Shown here: one piece after another, positions 1 through 12,530 of the stretch | Layout of the letters: every line of letters begins with the position of its first letter | Numbering within the stretch: position 1 is the stretch's first letter | Assembly (NCBI GenBank): GCA_013339895.1 | Contig: JABACO010000020.1 | Coordinates: 2,775,671-2,839,670, forward strand | DNA length: 64,000 nucleotides | DNA from: Ephydatia muelleri | Lineage: Eukaryota > Porifera > Demospongiae > Spongillida > Spongillidae | Direction: 5' to 3' | Notes under the pieces: model-generated | Database searches by the model: none | What the model saw: only the letters and a program-made list of their open reading frames with translations | What the model was told of the DNA's origin: nothing | Program-made: the position numbers and the translations under genes

Positions 1-59
1 GCTTAAGATATCAGCCGTAGAAGAAGATAAGCTGAGATTCCTTGTTGAGACTGCATAGC

Positions 60-960
60 TTGAGACTTCGAGACTTAGCAAGTATGTTTGGATGCAGTAC
101 ATGCACTGTAGAAAGACGATTGCAACACATGAACATCAGTTTGAGAAGCTGCAGTAAGATCAGTGATATAAGGAGCTTGACTCTCTTGTTTCTCAGGTGA
201 CTCGGTGTTATCCAAAATGTGGGGAGAAGTCTGTTACAGGTCGTTTAAAAGGTGTTGAGTGAGAGAATCCTTGCGACGAGTAGATCCAAATGGTGGTGTG
301 TCTCGCTTTGCAATAGTCCTTCACCATCGAGTTTACGCCGTTCATTCACCAAATGCCTTGTGGCATATAGACGGATACCATAAACTGATCAGGTGGAAAA
401 TCGTAATTCATGGAGGAATTGAACCTATCTCCAGGCATCAACCAACAACCGTGCAGCTACCGTTTTGTCTGCAATTAAGAATGCTGTACAAGAGTATGGT
501 CTCACTCATGAGTGAGAATGGATGCAGGTGGGGAGAATGTTTTGGTATCTCACTACATGACTGAAATGAGAGGCATTGGTTGCAACAGTGCAATGGTAGG
601 GAGGAGTGTGCACAACTAAAGAATTGAACATCTGTGGAGAGATCTGTTCAATGGCTGCATCAACGTTTTCTATCACTTTCTGTATTTCATGGAGGACATT
701 AACGTCTCAACCCTAGCAACTCGTTGGATTTATATGCTCTGCACTACTTCATTATGCAAGAACACGTGATTGGCTTCAAAAACGGTTGGGCTAACCATTC
801 TCTCAGAACTGAACACAACAGGATTCCAATACAACTATGGGTTATAGGTTATCTTGACATGGATGAGTCAAAAAATCAAGTTCTGCTGTGCAATCTACAA
901 TCTGTGACATGTATGTTTTTTCTGCACATACTGTATGTTCTATATGATACATAAAAATGG
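60..960 (+). mobile_element. Integrase-core (DDE) DNA-transposase remnant, left arm
   Basis: Translated pieces read in order as a helix-turn-helix-like segment (tail of the part intact at 5021-5239), then a segment with LWHIDGYHKLIRW and VIHGGI (259-564), then a C-terminal stretch with [12 protein letters not shown] and RTEHNRIPIQLW (724-870). I recall this order from an animal family of uncharacterised proteins with a retroviral-integrase-type core, mobilised as DNA transposons and possibly IS3EU-like; the family name is inference. The copy is decayed and does not form one continuous reading frame. The matching copy lies at 4320-5239 on the other strand. Confidence 0.65.
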
Positions 961-1167
961 ACAGGCTTTATCAATACTTGCTATGTAGATAATGCTATAG
1001 TATAAATAGATTTGCTGCTTTTTATGCAATTTCCGCTCCAATGGTCATCCTTGTTAAACAGTCTTGATCAGTGACAATTCATTTCATTTATTGCGGAATG
1101 CTTGTCTTTTAATGTTGAGCATTCACTTCACTTGATGACATTGCTCAAAGTACTGCACTAGAATTGT

Positions 1168-1380
1168 ATGCCATACATTAGTACATTGTTGTTATGGTAT
1201 TGTTGTCGCATTCCACTTTTGTGTTGCATTTGTACATACATGTTAGGACCAGCAAGGTGTCAAAGTAAAGTGTTGTTATCTGAAAATGTCATAGTGGGGA
1301 GGGGGAGGAATGACAAGAAAAACCAAGTGGAAGGCACTGTCACCCAATACGTTTTTAGAGGATCACATCTTTTCTATTAA
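1168..1380 (+). other. 70-codon ORF duplicated exactly in the palindrome
   Basis: The 70-codon frame MPYISTLLLW... is repeated residue for residue at 3914-4126 on the minus strand. I recognise no domain. Its identity in both arms follows from the high arm similarity and does not by itself show coding function. Confidence 0.2.
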
Positions 1381-1740
1381 AGGGTGTATTTGAAAACATG
1401 AAATGTGTTTATTATTTTTTGGGAGGGTGCGGGGCAGGGAGAAGTTCGTTGATAAATAAATCATGGAAAAACAATACTTTTTTTTTTTTTGGAGTGTAAT
1501 CCAAATAAAAATTTTTTCTAGTATAGGTGTTCAAACATGTGCAAACAGCTTAAGCTCAGCTCAGACCTTGTCATATTTATGTGTGCAGTAGTGAATTACA
1601 ATCATGTTGGGATAAAATATTTGTTGTGGAGTTAACATATTCAAAAATGGCCCGTACATAGGCGGTCCTCTTCCTTTTTTTTTTTTCAAATTGATTTTTA
1701 AACAAGTTTAGAACTTACAATAAATAAAGGACACACTCTT

Positions 1741-2540
1741 TCCAAGCACTGAAGCACGACTAGCAATGCAGAGGCACACATAACTAGCAACGCAGAGGCA
1801 CGCACCACTACCAAAGTAGAGGGCACACTCTTTCAAATCACTGAGGCACAACTAGCAATGCAGAGGCACACACAGTTAGCAATGCAGAGGCACACACAGC
1901 TAGCAACGCAGAGGCACGCACCACTACCAAAGTAGAGGGCACACTCTTTCAAATCACTGAGGCACAACTAGCAATGCAGAGGCACACACAGTTAGCAATG
2001 CAGAGGCACACACAGCTAGCAATGCAGAGGCACACACAACTAGCAATACACTGATGCAGGTTTGAAGGGGAAGACACACATATATTGCAATGCACTGAAC
2101 ATAAGTAGCAATGCAGACACACACACACAACTATTAATGCAGAGGTACAGACAACTAGCAATACAGAGGCACACATAACTGGCTATGCAAAGTCATACAG
2201 TACTAGAGAATGAAATGACGCATCTTTGCAATGCACTGCAATGACACAACTAGCTATGCAGAAGCACACACAACTAGCAATGTAGAGCCACACACAACTA
2301 GCAAAGCAGAGGCACACACCACTACCAAAATAAAGGACACACTCTTTCAAAGCACTTAGGCACAACTAGCAATGCAGGTACACACAACTAGCAATGCAGA
2401 GGCACACACAGCTAGCAATGCAGAGGCACACACAGCTAGCAATGCAGAGGCACACACAGCTAGCAATACACTGATGCACAAGAAGCAATGCAGACAACTA
2501 GCAAAGCAGAGGCACAAACAAGTAGCAATGCAGAGAGGCA
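1741..2540. repeat. 24-bp minisatellite, left arm (expanded)
   Basis: Tandem degenerate copies of a 24-bp unit built around CTAGCAATGCAGAGGCACAC fill about 800 bp. Interspersed longer units contain CACTCTTTCAAATCACTGAGG. The unit length is a multiple of three, so accidental open frames (for example 1949-2176 minus) appear. The mirror array in the right arm is only about 280 bp, so array length changed after the palindrome formed. Confidence 0.9.
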
Positions 2541-3290
2541 TAGCAATGCATTTGCAGGTTTTCCGTGGTGAAAAAAGTTGTCACACGTTATCTACGGGCA
2601 ACGGTAAAGGTCTAGATTAAATAATGTTAATAAATAAACATTAACACAGGTTAATTTCAAAATCTCCTATTTTTTTACATTTTACGCGGTAGAGATTAAT
2701 TTATGTCTTGATCTGAGTTTAAGAATGGTTCATGGTATATAAGCATGTCATTGCATCATTGCGTATCCAATTAATAAAATAGTTAATAATGGTGAGAGAG
2801 TTACAGCAGTGAGCGGATTATACCAGGTGTTCGCAATAGTAGGCAAAGGTTTTGAATGGGAATAACTTTTGACCTGAGGAGTAAAACAAATTAATTGGAG
2901 AATTAACATGCTAGGCAAATTTCTGTCCACTGGTTTGGTTAATGTTTATCTATTAATCTAGACCAAATCAAGATTTTACGGTTGCCCGTAGATAACTTTT
3001 TTTCACCATGGAAAACCTGCAAATGCATTGCTATTGAGTGTGCCTCTGCTTTGCTAGTTATGTGTGCCTCTGCATTGCTAGCTATGTGCATGTGTCTCTT
3101 TTATACCATGAACCATTCTTAAACTAAGATCAGACATAAATTAGCGTAAAATAGGAGATTTTGAAATTAACATGTGTCAATGTTTATTTATTAACATTAT
3201 TTAATCTAGATCGTTACCGTTGCCCGTAGATAACGTGTGACAACTTTTTTCACCACGGAAAACCTGCAAATGCATTGCTATGCCTCTCTG
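2541..3290. repeat. Palindrome centre with three copies of one motif
   Basis: A motif containing GTTGCCCGTAGATAAC, a TTTTTCACC run and AACCTGCAAATGCATTGCTA occurs at about 3180-3290 (plus), 2941-3040 (plus) and 2541-2640 (minus). The first and last are the arms; the middle copy is an additional direct repeat inside the spacer. It is followed by a short stretch of the same minisatellite. This looks like a local duplication or an internal end of a nested element. Confidence 0.6.
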
Positions 3291-3555
3291 CATTGCTACT
3301 TGTTTTTGCCTCTGCTTTGCTAGTTGTGTGTATCTCTGCATTGCTTCTTGTGCATCAGTGTATTGCTAGTTGTGTGTGCCTCTGCATTGCTAGCTGTGTG
3401 TGCCTCTGCATTGCTAACTGTGTGTGCCTTTGCATTGCTAGTTGTGCCTCAGTGATTTGAAAGAGTGTGTCCTCTACTTTGGTAGTGGTGCGTGCCTCTG
3501 CGTTGCGAGTTGTGTGTGCCTCTGCATTGCTAGTCGTGCTTCAGTGCTTGGAAAG
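3265..3555. repeat. 24-bp minisatellite, right arm (short)
   Basis: This is the reverse-complement counterpart of the 1741-2540 array (TGCCTCTGCATTGCTAG core) with far fewer units. It is flanked by the same unique sequence as the left array, which ends near TAATAAATAAAGGACAC. Confidence 0.85.
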
Positions 3556-4319
3556 AGTGTGTCCTTTATTTATTGTAAGTTCTAAACTTGTTTAAAAATC
3601 AATTTGAAAAAAAAAAAAGGAAGAGGACCGCCTATGTACGGGCCATTTTTGAATATGTTAACTCCACAACAAATATTTTATCCCAACATGATTGTAATTC
3701 ACTACTGCACACATAAATATGACAAGGTCTGAGCTGAGCTTAAGCTGTTTGCACATGTTTGAACACCTATACTAGAAAAAAAATTTTATTTGGATTACAC
3801 TCCAAAAAAAAAAAAAGTATAGTTTTTCCATGATTTATTTATCAACGAACTTCTCCCTGCCCCGCACCCTCCCAAAAAATAATAAACACATTTCATGTTT
3901 TCAAATACACCCTTTAATAGAAAAGATGTGATCCTCTAAAAACGTATTGGGTGACAGTGCCTTCCACTTGGTTTTTCTTGTCATTCCTCCCCCTCCCCAC
4001 TATGACATTTTCAGATAACAACACTTTACTTTGACACCTTGCTGGTCCTAACATGTATGTACAAATGCAACACAAAAGTGGAATGCGACAACAATACCAT
4101 AACAACAATGTACTAATGTATGGCATACAATTCTAGTGCAGTACTTTGAGCAATGTCATCAAGTGAAGTGAATGCTCAACATTAAAAGACAAGCATTCCG
4201 CAATAAATGAAATGAATTGTCACTGATCAAGACTGTTTAACAAGGATGACCATTGGAGCGGAAATTGAAAAATTGCATAAAAAGCAGCAAATCTATTTAT
4301 ACTATAGCATTATCTACAT

Positions 4320-5239
4320 AGCAGGTATTGTTAAAGCCTGTCCATTTTTATGTATCATATAGAACATACAGTATGTGTAGAAAAAACATACATGTCACAG
4401 ATTGTAGATTGCACAGCAGAACTTGATTTTTTGACTCATCCATGTCAAGATAACCCATAACCCACAGTTGTATTGGAATCCTGTTGGGTTAGCCCAACCG
4501 TTATTGAAGCCAATCACGTGTTCTTGCATAATGATGTAGTGCAGAGCATATAAATCCAACGAGTTGCCAGGGTTGAGACGTTAATGTCCTCCATGAAATA
4601 CAGAAAGAGATAGAAAACGTTGATGCAGCCATTGAACAGATCTCTCCACAGATGTTCAATTCTTTAGTTGTGCACACTCCTCCCTACCATTGCACTGTTG
4701 CAACCAATGCCTCTCATTTCAGTCATGTAGTGAGATACCAAAACATTCTCCCCACCTGCATCCATTCTCACTCATGAGTGAGACCATACTCTTGTACAGC
4801 ATTCTGGAATGCAGACAAAACGGTAGCTGCACGGTTGTTGGTTGATGCCTGGAGATAGGTTCAATTCCTCCATGAATTACGATTTTCCACCTGATCAGTT
4901 TATGGTATCCGTCTATATGCCACAAGGCATTTGGTGAATGAACGGCGTAAACTCGACGGGGAAGGACTGTTGCAAAGCGAGACACACCACCATTTGGATC
5001 TACTCGTCGCAAGGATTCTCTCACTCAACACCTTTTAAACGACCTGTAACAGACTTCTCCCCACATTTTGGATAACACCGAGTCACCTGAGAAACAAGAG
5101 AGTCAAGCTCCTCATCACTGATCTTACTGCAGCTTCTCAAACTGATGTTCATGTGTTGCAACCGTCTTTCTACAGTGCATGTACTGCATCCAAACATACT
5201 TGCTAAGTCTCGAAGTCTCAAGCTATGCAGTCTCAACAA
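4320..5239 (-). mobile_element. Integrase-core (DDE) DNA-transposase remnant, right arm
   Basis: This is the mirror copy of the left-arm remnant. It preserves the N-terminal part better: 5021-5239 encodes 72 residues with LRDLASMFGCSTCTVERRL, a helix-turn-helix-like segment, followed by ISDEELDSLV. It continues at 4719-5024 with LWHIDGYHKLIRW. Only a few residues differ from the left arm. No complete catalytic triad can be assembled from what is seen, so the element looks inactive. Confidence 0.65.
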
Positions 5240-5593
5240 GGAATCTCAGCTTATCTTCTTCTACGGCTGATATCTTAAGCCGCCTTCCGACATTCAGCGA
5301 GCCAGTTTGATGAGCGCACAGCGCTTACAACCGGTAGCTACAGCCCTGTTTATATATAACTTGTTAAATCACGGTCACAATTTCGGAAGTACACGAACAG
5401 CTACAGTACTAGTGCACCGAAACGACACATAGGTCCTATGAGTTGAAGCTCGATAATTCACTTCAGCAGGTCTGGAAAGAACAATAGCCTGTAGGGAAGA
5501 AAGTAAACAGCGTCTGTAAATGTAACACAAGCAATTCGATTGGCAGATGAGTGTGTAAGCAAGCGTGTAAGAAAAACACACCACGCACACACG

Positions 5594-6450
<857 letters not shown>

Positions 6451-6544
6451 TTAACAGTCCCGCTCGGCGACTAAAGTCGCCTTCCTCACTACGCAAGCGC
6501 TTTATTTTGGCGACTAAAGTCGCCCGTCGCAGTTGAAGGGTTAA
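6451..6544. mobile_element. Possible piggyBac-like mini-element
   Basis: A TTAA tetranucleotide lies at each end (6451-6454 and 6541-6544). Between them are two copies of the palindrome GGCGACTAAAGTCGCC, and the right end reads AAGGGTTAA, like piggyBac ends (TTAACCC). The left end lacks the CCC, and 94 bp is very short, so this is tentative. Confidence 0.35.
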
Positions 6545-8560
6545 AAGGCCGTACTCAATAACCTAGTAGTTTATGAACAACTATTCTTTTTTAAAAACGA
6601 CTTATTCCTTCATACTTTAATTAACATGCTGGAAGTTGGGATGTAAGACCCATTACGTTGCTGTAGGAGAAGTTAAAAAGGCCTCACAAGAATGTGCCCC
6701 TGCATTGTCACTAAGTCCAAGGCTCTCTTTGAGCCTCATCAGTATGATGTAGTATGCCCTGGTGGGACAGAGTAGATTATTCATAGGCTTCACTCTTCCC
6801 TTGAGGGAAGTTGGGAAAATTGGCGTTGATCAATGCAAGGCAATGGAGTATTGTAGGAGGGCAAGGAGCATTTTCCTGAGCTACTCTGCTGGGGTTCTTG
6901 GTGCTAGCTAGAGTCAGCATGGCATGCATCTGGTGTGCTGCTCTTGGCAGTTGTTGTTCAACAAGGAGACCCACTTGGGTCACTGTTATTCACTCTTTGC
7001 ACTAAACAAAAACTGGTGGATGCATAGTAGGGTGATGATTTGCTCCTAAACACATGGTACCTTGATTCCCCCCCCCCCCCCCACACACACACACACACAC
7101 TTGCAGGTTTTGGCATGTTGCCCAAGGGGATCAAGATGGCTGTCTGGAAACAAAGCACAAGACATCCCACTTGATGTGGCCCCACTTAATGCTCATTTGC
7201 ACTCATTGTGTTCAAGTCAAGTCAAGTCCCCTGGATGGTACATTGAGCGCTTTTTGAGTTGATGATCCATATGGAGAAATGAACGGTCACGAAAGTTGCG
7301 GTTTGTAAATTTTTGGATTTCATTCCGCGGTACGTTCCATAGAGAATGTATGGCGTTTTTACAAACTTGATTATTATCTAATTACATAACGAACCTGCAA
7401 CTTTTGCTACCCACTAATACTACTCTAAATGATGTTCAAATGTAGGCAATTTCAAATTTTGTATCTCATACCGTCCAAAATTCTGGGACCATTTCTGAAA
7501 ATATGATATTCCATAGACTTGTACACAAAATGGAAAAAAATCATGCTAATTAAGATATTCCATTAGTTATAACTAATGAACACAGGGGGTTAGAACTTTT
7601 GCCACCCTCTAAAACTATTCTACAACTATCCAAATAATATAATATATGAAAAAAAGAGAATGTTGTCGTGAAGAATTTGGGGACCATTTTTAAAAATAGT
7701 AGAACTGTTTTGGTGCAAAAAGGCGCCATTTTAAAATGGCGTTTCTATGGGGGTTGCCATAGATATTTAGCTAACGTGAGACCTCTAACTTGGACACGCC
7801 CATCTAGGGCAATTCTGCGAGGGTGGAGTCGAGGCAGAGGGCGAGGTGGGCCAGGGGGCGGGGTAGACAGGGGGAAATGAGCGTATAAACATAACTACTT
7901 GGAGCTTCGAGTCTGTGTTTTCTACACCGAGTAGACTGATCGTTGTCTTGATATTAGAATGATAGTGTAGGCTGCATATACTTCGACTGGCTGCTCAGAT
8001 ATCTACGTACGCTGGCAACACTTCATATATCAAATTTTTATGTTAGCGGATCCTATAGGCCTACGCGTAGCTGAATCGAGTGTCTGAGAAACAAACCAGC
8101 AGCCAAACGTGATCACATGTACATGTACATGCGACACCTCCAGTTATCAAACTAACACAACAGCAACGCTAATATTTTGCAGATCCGAGGTGAGAAACTT
8201 TAAGCGTAGTTGTGTGGTTCCATCCACGTACTCGATATCGATGTGCTGACAGTGTGATTCTGTGATTAGTTAGGTTCGAATCGGGTGTAATAATAGTGCC
8301 CTTCACAAAGGGAGCATTTATTAGAAATAATGTATTACGCTGTTGCAGTATAGTTTAGCAGTAGCATATCGATTATGTATTGCGAATAAATTGTATATTT
8401 TGCCTCCAACACATATATATGCTTTTACTGTATGGTGCAAGTATGTATGGTGCATGTATACGTATGGTGCTTGTGACGTAATGCATGTGACAGTGTAAGT
8501 GTATGAATCTATGCCCTTATAACTGATCTAGGTGTGTAAGTAAGGAGGAAAAAGCTACAA
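6545..8560. other. Intergenic, no gene recognised
   Basis: This stretch holds short C and CA runs (7068-7100) and AT-rich unique DNA at 7.3-7.7 kb. The open frames present (for example 7668-7880 plus) lack domain signals, splice context or compositional bias. No gene is supported. Confidence 0.5.
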
Positions 8561-8562
8561 TG

Positions 8563-8603
8563 CAAGTGTGTGTGTGTGTGTGTATGTGTGTGTATGTGTG
8601 TGT

Positions 8604-8639
<36 letters not shown>

Positions 8640-8643
8640 GTGT
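8563..8643. repeat. (TG)n microsatellite with TATG interruptions
   Basis: An imperfect (TG)n tract with interspersed TATG units. Confidence 0.9.
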
Positions 8644-10065
8644 AGTATGTTTCTGCGGGCAATCACATTCATGTATGTGCAGAGTTTGAACTCTTCCAGA
8701 ACTACTTTTGAACCCACCTTTGGTTGCATTTTACCCATGCATAGGAAGAAGGACCAATGTGACTGATCATACATGTATATATTCAGTCCCATTGGTCCAG
8801 GAATGGATACTTAGTTACGAGGATCTGTGTTGAAAGCAACAGGGGGTGGTGTTTCGGAATATGCATCATATAAAAAATTGGTGATGGAGCAAATATAAGT
8901 TTTCCCTTCGTACCATTACATGGCATGCCATGCAGTTATAGTAAATGGTGCAGACCAGCCCGATTAATTGGCTGAATGGCAAGTTACATGGCATGTGTAA
9001 ATCAGGGGGTTAGTAATTCCCTTGTAATGGTGTACATCTTGTAAATGTAACATCTGTAGCAACTGAATGTCTTGAAACTATGAGTGTTACTGATACATGT
9101 TGCGTGTTGCCTACTCAATCCTTCCTGTCTCTCTCTCTCACCCCCCCTCCCCCCCCCCACCCCCCCCCCCCCAGGCTTCTACTGATTACATTATGTCATT
9201 TGTAATTTTAAAACATACAGGCTACACATATAAAGGATGGCGAGAACTGGACAGGATGAAGAAGCAGCAAATCATGATGCCAGTTGGTAGAATGCAGCCA
9301 TTGCTTCCCACCTCCAAGCTCATAGGACTTGGTGTCATTGAACTCATTTATCTTTGTTTTTGTCAGTCACTGTGTAATCTGAACAAAACAATGCTTGCAA
9401 TGGGATTTCAGCTTCCCACTTCATAAGCTGAGACATGCTGTGTGTGTGTGTGTGCACAGAGCCCTCCACTGATCCCATCTTAATTTGGATGTTTATACAA
9501 GGAACAAAGGCACAATGTCATGAATTTTGTTGTGTGGCAAGACCTTTGCCCCATGCATGCAACATGCATACATGTATTGTATGATACCTCCATAAAGTGA
9601 ACAACTTCATGCACATGGTATTTGTGTAGGGGTTATTTGTGGGTGCAAGGGTCAAGCATTTTAATAAAAGATGATGGTGCAGGGACTGATACAGACAGAG
9701 GCAGCAAAAACTGTTAGTCATTTTGCAACCACCCCCATGATGGGTGTGGCCTTAGGAAGAACAGTATCAGGTTTTTGAGGGGTGACTCTTTCATTGTAAG
9801 GGCATCCTGTTCAGCTGATCCTGACAAGAGAGTACATTCAATTTCAGTGATGGATCCAGGATTTCCAGTTTGTGGGGAAGGGGGGAAAAAATTTACCCAA
9901 GCCCACATCCTGCTCCAGCTGGAGTGGCTGTAAGCTCCTCCATAGGGTCTAGGGAAGAGCACATTACATTGTGCTTCGACATCAACCCATTTTTCAACAA
10001 GTCAAAGAGTGTATGGAAACGCTTGTGCCTACAGTACATGTACACAGATAATGCCCATTACATAG
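8644..10065. other. Intergenic with a possible hAT-like end
   Basis: No gene was recognised. C-rich runs lie at 9139-9172. At about 9846 CAGTGATGGATCCAGG followed by a G-rich run resembles the 5' end of hAT-type MITEs, but no partner end was found. Confidence 0.4.
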
Positions 10066-10116
10066 AGGTGTAGCTCCTCCCATGGATGTGAGATAAAATA
10101 ACCACAGGCATTACCA

Positions 10117-10193
<77 letters not shown>

Positions 10194-10420
10194 CCTCACA
10201 AGTAGTCCAATCTTCACGTACATGTATCTGCCACACTATCTGCCAATCAAGTGAAGGTCAGCTCACAAGATGCATTCATTTTAGCCAGGACAATGGTTGT
10301 GTACACTTTGGACTGCCCTTGTGGGTTTTGTGGTAGCAGTCAGGCCCCAAGGCACCTAGGGAGATAAAAGGTGTAGCTCCTCCCATGGATGTGAGATAAA
10401 ACAACCACAGGCATTACCAC

Positions 10421-10476
<56 letters not shown>

Positions 10477-10614
10477 ACCCCCTCACAAGTAGTCCAATCT
10501 TCATGTATATCTGCCAATCAAGTGAAGGTCAGTATTCATTTTAGACAGGACAATGGTTGTGTACACCTTGGACTGCCCTTGTGGGTTCTGTGGTAGCAGT
10601 CAGGCCCCAAGGCC
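10066..10614. repeat. Tandem segmental duplication containing (CA)n tracts
   Basis: Copy 1 (about 10066-10355) and copy 2 (about 10370-10614) share, in order, GTGTAGCTCCTCCCATGGAT, an (AC)n tract, CTCACAAGTAGTCCAATCTT, and CAGTCAGGCCCCAAGG. Small deletions and different microsatellite lengths separate the copies. No gene lies inside. Confidence 0.85.
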
Positions 10615-10842
10615 AACATAAAAAAACAGTAACAAGGGAGTATAGAAGGCCAGCAGTACACTATATCAACGCTAATACACTACACATCTGTATCTGTACT
10701 GACTTGGAGTCATGAATGTTTGGGGCAGTATGCTCCACTAGCAGAGAGGAGAGTTGTGGGAGAAGAATGCACATGGGGTCCTGGGGAAGAGCGCTAAGGT
10801 ATGACCGTATAAGGTCTAGGCATATTGAGTGGAGTACTCACC

Positions 10843-11720
10843 GAGGAGGAACCAAAGGACTTGTCAGGGTTAATGATCTTATTAATAAATAAGCTGATGA
10901 CAATGTCATTAGTGTCCGACTCAGGATCAGGGGGGCCTCCAGGAGGGCTGTCCTCATGCTGAGAAGGTTGGAATCACAATGTACTGGAGGAGCAAGGGAA
11001 AGTGAGGAGGTAAAGGTGAAGGGAGGTAAGTGGGGGGAGGGAGGATAAATGGTATGTGTAATTTTGCCAGAGATGTCCCTGCTGGTGTACATGTACATGA
11101 CTACAGGAGGACAGGAGAGAGGGAGTGAGGAAGGGATGGAGGGGGGAGCGAAAGAGGGGGGAGGAAGGGAGGAGGAAGGGAGGGAGGAAGTGAAGGAGTA
11201 GGTGAGACAGGAGAGAAAGAAAGGGAGGAAGTGAGGGAGTATGTGAGACAGGAGAGAAAGAAAGGAAGGAGGAGAGAGGGATAAGAGCAAAGGAAGATGG
11301 AACACAAACTAAGTGATTGAAGTGTACACAATGTACCTGGGCAGGCTGGCTGCAGCACTGATGACGCCCAACACCACATTCCAACTGGAGTGCAGTGCCT
11401 GTGGGCGTGACTGGAAGACCTGTCCAACAGATAACGTACTGAGCACAGATCATATACATGTACCATGCACACTGTTATTTGCGCATGTTGCACACAGTAG
11501 CAGAGAAGACATACATGTACATGTACAAAGTGAAGGGGAGGAGGCCGGTGGTGTTGTAGCTGATCACAGTAAGGGGCAGGACACCCACCAGAGCACCATT
11601 GCAATACAAACTGAAGTTGATGAGGATGCCATTACTGTGAGCTGGCAAGTCCCGAGACACAATGATGTAGGTGGAGCCCACATTCTGCACCGACACAGCA
11701 TCAAATCCATCCAGTGCTGG
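10843..11720 (-). CDS. Candidate exons of an FN3-domain adhesion/receptor protein (fragment)
   Basis: The minus strand from 11720 follows a polypyrimidine tract and CAG, then encodes DGFDAVSVQNVGSTYIIV, LPAHSNGILINFSLY and TTGLLPFT. The spacing (S..I.V, then NGI...Y, then LLPFT) is that of a fibronectin type III domain as in usherin-like proteins. A second candidate exon on the same strand (10843-10957) starts after TTCTCAG, encodes SDTNDIVISLFINKIINPDK and ends at TCG|GTGAGT. Between them lie a purine-rich tract and an unassigned stretch at 11330-11430. The exons could not be joined with confidence; this may be part of a larger gene or a decayed copy. Confidence 0.4.
11105..11290. repeat. 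Purine-rich GGGA/GGAA low-complexity tract
   Basis: A plus-strand run of GGGAGG/AAGGAGG words with a near-tandem duplication of GAGACAGGAGAGAAAGAAAG (about 11203-11225 and 11246-11265). The long minus-strand frames across it are composition artefacts. Confidence 0.85.
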
Positions 11721-11826
11721 GGGAAGGAGGGGGAAGAGGATGACATCACATAGCGAGATTGCACACAATCACATCACACATACATGTACATGTATCATAG
11801 ATTATCTATGCATGTATATAGTCAGT

Positions 11827-12020
11827 GACACACACATACACACACGCACACACACATATGCACACACACATGCACACACCCACACATGCCCAACATGCCT
11901 GCTTCTCCTGTTGTGATATTCACGTATACGATGTAACTGACTACGCCGCTGGACACAGCCTTATGGACATGTACTTGTAGCCCACTTTTAGGGGGGGGGG
12001 GGGGGGGGGGGTACGCTACT
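11827..12020. repeat. CA-rich microsatellite and poly-G tract
   Basis: Imperfect (AC)n at about 11827-11890, then a G homopolymer at about 11992-12010. No gene. Confidence 0.85.
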
Positions 12021-12334
12021 AAATTCACATAGTATACTCACCATAACACCTGCGTCTCAGAAGATGAAAGCATGAAGGGCATACGTAGTTCGATCCCTGC
12101 ATGCATCATTGTGCCTAATTGATGCGCTCCACTTCTCCAGTGCAAGTGACGTACATCAGATAAGTTAATTTGTGTATATACAATTATATAATTGTAATTC
12201 AAATTGTTATGATAGTTACGTCACAGCTATTAAAGTTTATCCGTTAACCCCTACCTAGTACCTACAGACATAACTTTAATAATTGTAACTTTATCTAAGA
12301 TGACGCAAGGTATTACGTAATGACTACTTCGTTT

Positions 12335-12530
12335 ATGAATAAATTATGCGCGGTAGAAATTAAATTTTGGTCTTGATTGTAGTTTACGAATGGTTAATGG
12401 TATAATCTTATAAAGCACAGATTCACAATCAGTCCGATTCATTGTAAATTATAAACGTGTTTGAAATTCAATTTGAAAAAAAAAAGCAAGATGACCGCCT
12501 ATGTATGGGCCATTTCTCCATATGCCCTCC
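12335..12530. repeat. Dispersed relative of the palindrome element
   Basis: Two blocks known from the 1-5280 palindrome occur here close together. Block one (GCGGTAGAAATTAA ... GAATGGTTAATGGTAT) matches 2690-2742. Block two (TTTGAAATTCAATTTGAAAA ... GACCGCCTATGTATGGGCC) matches 3575-3650. In the palindrome they are about 850 bp apart with the minisatellite between. This copy is an internally deleted or ancestral short form of the same family. Confidence 0.7.

Larger units (their letters stand above)
1..5280. repeat. Giant inverted repeat (palindrome) with decayed transposase arms
   Basis: The first bases (GCTTAAGATATCAGCC) recur as reverse complement ending at 5280, and the two sides stay collinear inward with few substitutions. 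Position sums are about 5281 at the outer ends, 5294 near 1.2/4.1 kb and 5820 near 2.6/3.2 kb. The jump of about 525 bp comes almost wholly from a longer minisatellite in the left arm. The arms meet around 2.74-3.10 kb, where the spacer carries an extra copy of an arm motif. Each arm holds an integrase-core transposase remnant. The left arm may continue upstream of the window. High arm identity suggests recent formation or gene conversion; an assembly fold-back error cannot be excluded. Confidence 0.9.

Noticed and set aside
259-564. Palindrome ORF as a functional transposase
   Set aside because: Only fragments of the family order are present in either arm; no complete core.
9846-9900. Complete hAT MITE starting CAGTGATGGATCCAGG
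   Set aside because: No matching partner end or duplication was found nearby.
10838-11604. Overlapping minus-strand ORFs of 155-167 codons rich in Ser/Leu/Pro
   Set aside because: Mostly the GGGA tract read in reverse; only the FN3-like segment near 11.5-11.7 kb and one short exon have any support.
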